Source: Cudoniella acicularis (taxonomy: Eukaryota > Ascomycota > Leotiomycetes > Helotiales > Helotiaceae). Taken from it: DNA of 20,292 bases. Positions within the stretch are counted from its first letter, which is position 1. Each line of letters opens with the position of its first letter. The position numbers and the translations under genes were made by a program. Of this stretch, positions 20,035 through 20,292 are shown piece by piece. Under the pieces are notes generated by a model. It had not been told where the DNA came from. It saw only the letters and a program-made list of their open reading frames with translations, and ran no database searches. Location: contig JAAMPI010001073.1 in assembly GCA_013054445.1 (NCBI GenBank), positions 1-20,292 on the forward strand, in the 5' to 3' direction.

Positions 20035-20292
20035 ATAAAAAAAAGTAATGAAATTGTTGCCTTGAGCTTTTCAGCTTTTAACACAACGATCGTACGTAGG
20101 ACAAACATGTGACAACCAACCAACAACCCGGTACTCGATTTCCCGGTTAAGTTCCCGGTTATATAACCAAACCTACCACCTACTTTAAAAATCAATAATT
20201 AAATAACTACATAAGATAATAATTTACTATTAAAGATATAAAGATACCAAAGGTCAATATATAAAAATATATAATTTTTAAGCACCTTGTTC
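20035..20292. other. AT-rich region upstream of the DUF4419 gene
   Basis: On the minus strand a T-rich tract (about 20036-20046) precedes the gene start. From about 20160 to the window end the sequence is very AT-rich, perhaps the start of another degraded repeat. No gene is visible. Confidence 0.4.

Overview
The window looks like a stretch of a filamentous ascomycete (Pezizomycotina) chromosome. The reasons are short introns (49-85 nt) with GTAAGY/GTACGN donors and CTGAC/CTAAC-like branch sites, genes of typically fungal families (GH79 glycosidase, HET heterokaryon-incompatibility protein, DUF4419), and two LTR retrotransposons with the signature of repeat-induced point mutation (RIP: CpA to TpA on both strands, leaving TAA/TAG at former Gln/Trp codons). 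I cannot name the species.

Layout. Positions 1-6542 hold a Ty3/Gypsy chromodomain element (element A) whose 5' LTR is cut by the window edge. Its body is heavily RIP-mutated and its 3' LTR is better preserved. Positions 6543-7030 hold RIP-degraded debris, perhaps a fungal transcription factor. The debris ends at a 47-bp hairpin (7037-7083) where the RIP signature stops. Positions 7185-9058 (minus strand) carry a GH79 beta-glucuronidase-like gene, which reads as an intact 7-exon, 506-residue secreted enzyme once six introns are placed. Positions 9608-10050 carry the N-terminal part of a Tc1/mariner-type transposase, cut by the 5' LTR of a second Ty3/Gypsy element (element B, 10051-16579). The 3' LTR of element B abuts, in frame, the body of a HET-domain gene that has lost its N-terminus (16580-18019). 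Facing it is an intact two-exon DUF4419 gene (minus strand, 18549-20034). The right edge is AT-rich.

How the parts fit. Elements A and B share a plan: TATA box in the LTR, a TGTCACGA...GTTACA type LTR, an eight-base self-complementarity between the start of the transcript and the site next to the 5' LTR (Tf1-like self-priming, no tRNA-type TGG site), one long gag-pol frame, a short antisense ORF between pol and the 3' LTR, and an AGGGGATA polypurine tract. The antisense ORF aligns without gaps between the two elements and is the best candidate for something undescribed. Element B's two flanks are unrelated broken genes, its LTRs differ in U3, and no target-site duplication is visible. This suggests recombination between two copies, or an assembly join: ambiguous N bases occur only inside the two elements.
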